A DNA stretch of 7,763 nucleotides, taken from Planctomycetia bacterium. Lineage in GTDB: Bacteria > Planctomycetota > Planctomycetia > Gemmatales > Gemmataceae. The DNA lies in the NCBI GenBank assembly GCA_005773755.1, contig SXHE01000238.1, positions 1-7,763 of the forward strand, read 5' to 3'. The notes beneath the pieces were generated by a model. The model saw nothing but the letters and a program-made list of their open reading frames with translations. It did not search any database and was not told the origin of the DNA. The position numbers and the translations under genes are program-made. Positions within the stretch are counted from its first letter, which is position 1, and each line of letters begins with the position of its first letter. Below, piece after piece: positions 7,601 through 7,763 of the stretch.

Positions 7601-7692
7601 ACACCGGCCAGATGCCGCCGCTGGCGAGCCGCTTCACCGACACCGCCGGCATCGACATGCTGACCGAGTGGTGCAAGAGCTTGAAGAAGTAG
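4669..7692 (+). CDS. Secreted CBM9 / sugar-dehydrogenase-like / dihaem cytochrome c fusion
   Basis: A 1007-residue exported protein. The ATG at 4669 begins a signal peptide (MTRR, hydrophobic core 7-21, likely cut after GGRSA at residue 27). Residues 43-264 resemble the carbohydrate-binding family 9-like fold (VTLDGVADEAAWKHA; LLWDREYLYFHCEMED; NNDVFELFF). Residues 300-656 match the glucose/sorbosone dehydrogenase propeller that binds PQQ: DGHNG with candidate catalytic H424, YVTTGDG, GLRNPWR (500-506) and NYGW (537-540). Residues 660-1007 resemble the SO2930-type dihaem cytochrome family: GVIPYSVNAELWSDGA, haem motifs CMVCH (807-811) and CATCH (913-917), and a candidate axial Met982 in GQMPP. 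It probably oxidises a sugar or polyol in the periplasm and passes electrons to the attached haems (inference; substrate and PQQ use unproven). The usual HNGG is HNGC here. No PQQ-synthesis or other redox genes are adjacent. Confidence 0.88.
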   Translation: MTRRSALATAFLAALVGVVLVSGGRSAEHPIPEPFKQPPPNSFECRWTDAPVTLDGVADEAAWKHAQPIQAFHLAWLGDKARMGRTATTAKLLWDREYLYFHCEMEDSDLFADVKEHDGELWNNDVFELFFLPDADKTGYYEFQVNAAGAHFDAFYPKYDIKTIEKQYKTGKFGMESKVKLNGTLNKRDDSDKGWSVEGRIPWTDFVRTGGRPVAGEKWKTNLCRFDYHKDWKDPELSCVAPIAKKKIGPFFHQTEDYATLTVVASDGKEKPFGVDGRARPSTSTVVGFPDPPPAFVTERALDKFRPEFPIYTVRIPGTDEMLTITQPRAYAHSAIFRHPFTATATEKDMVKLLDTPNSGTAYDIAFHPKWKDNGYIYVGWNGKIPDRKRKVCAITRYTMTTKAPYTIDEKSAKTIIDWESDGHNGCAVCFDDTGLMYVTTGDGTSDSDTDLTGQRTDLLLAKVLRIDVDNPAAGKAYSVPKDNPFVGKKDFVPEMWAMGLRNPWRMTFDAKTKQLWVGQNGQDLWEQAFLVKKGDNYGWSVTEGGHPFYPNRKAAPVPIVKPTVEHHHSEARSLTGGVVYHGDKLPGMKGAYIYGDYSTGHIWAAKHDGQKLEWHKKIAITTLKITSFALDPQGELVISHHAATGDGGFFTLAPNPAKADTGFPKKLSDSGLFASVKEHTMKPGVIPYSVNAELWSDGAHKERWLAVPEGTINYKRTNGWEFPDKSVLVKSFALEMKEGDPASRKWIETRFMTKQGGEWYGYSYLWNGDGTDATLVPASGIDVNYKIANNAGGIDVPWHYPSRAECMVCHSRAANYVLGLCEVQFNRDHKYPNGRTDNQLRVLENLGLLSVNWSGEIGGPKDEHGKQQPNQRTAKPTSVLHTAPANLKALANPYDKAAPLEARAKAYLHANCATCHVEAGGGNAAMQLDYPTAWDKMRLIDAKPVHKTFDLSDAKLIAPGAPDRSVLLHRIKQRGPNTGQMPPLASRFTDTAGIDMLTEWCKSLKK

Positions 7693-7703
7693 CGCGTGCG
7701 GCG

Positions 7704-7719
7704 CGGCGTCAGCCCGCCG
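7704..7719. terminator. Short GC hairpin after the fusion gene
   Basis: CGGCG (7704-7708) and CGCCG (7715-7719) pair around the six-base loop TCAGCC, 11 bases after the stop codon of the fusion gene. No T-run follows, so an intrinsic terminator is only possible. It may belong with the inverted repeat just downstream. Confidence 0.3.
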
Positions 7720-7724
7720 GTAGC

Positions 7725-7763
7725 TACACAATTGAGATGCGCCTGGCGCTTCCGAGTTGTGTA
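7725..7763. repeat. Inverted repeat at right edge
   Basis: TACACAA (7725-7731) and TTGTGTA (7757-7763) are perfect inverted copies 25 bases apart. Inside, GCGC (7739-7742) pairs with GCGC (7746-7749) around CTG, so the whole 39 bases can fold into one interrupted hairpin. The left arm overlaps the palindrome GTAGCTAC (7720-7727). The right arm ends exactly at the window edge, so it may be longer. It could be a terminator or a dispersed intergenic repeat. Confidence 0.6.

Noticed and set aside
5512..7731. 739-codon open frame antisense to the oxidoreductase fusion
   Set aside because: It mirrors a clearly coding, high-GC gene, has Val/Arg/Leu/His-rich composition without domain motifs, and is the expected by-product of strong third-position GC.

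Overview
The window is GC-rich and gene-dense and looks like a planctomycete chromosome, most probably a Gemmata-like member of the Gemmataceae. This is inferred from gene content and style, not from a marker gene. The signs are a Ser/Thr kinase with the short helical N-terminal module common in planctomycete kinases, a secreted WD40-type protein, a very large secreted fusion protein ending in a dihaem cytochrome c domain, few strong Shine-Dalgarno sites, and a GroEL gene with no groES directly before it.

Layout from left to right: (1) the first 54 codons of a groEL/Cpn60 gene on the minus strand, running off the left edge. (2) A 205-bp gap with no gene. (3) A small retropepsin-like (clan AA) aspartic protease on the minus strand. 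(4) A 150-bp divergent gap, then a 675-residue membrane-anchored or secreted WD40-type beta-propeller protein on the plus strand. (5) Convergent with it and only 16 bp away, a 493-residue Ser/Thr kinase on the minus strand, carrying a degenerate response-regulator receiver domain at its C-terminus. (6) A 200-bp divergent gap, then a 1007-residue secreted protein on the plus strand built as CBM9-like domain, glucose/sorbosone-dehydrogenase-type propeller and dihaem cytochrome c domain. (7) A short tail with two inverted repeats at the right edge.

No operon is evident: the gene order is minus, minus, plus, minus, plus, with two divergent gaps and one tight convergent pair. The kinase could in principle signal to its neighbours, but only proximity suggests it. 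The large oxidoreductase fusion is the most distinctive gene: it appears to put glycan binding, a PQQ-type dehydrogenase fold and an electron-accepting dihaem module on one exported chain. The two plus-strand genes share a similar short motif (10 of 13 bases) a few tens of bases before their starts, a candidate -10 promoter type. No RNA genes, CRISPR arrays, insertion sequences or phage genes were seen.
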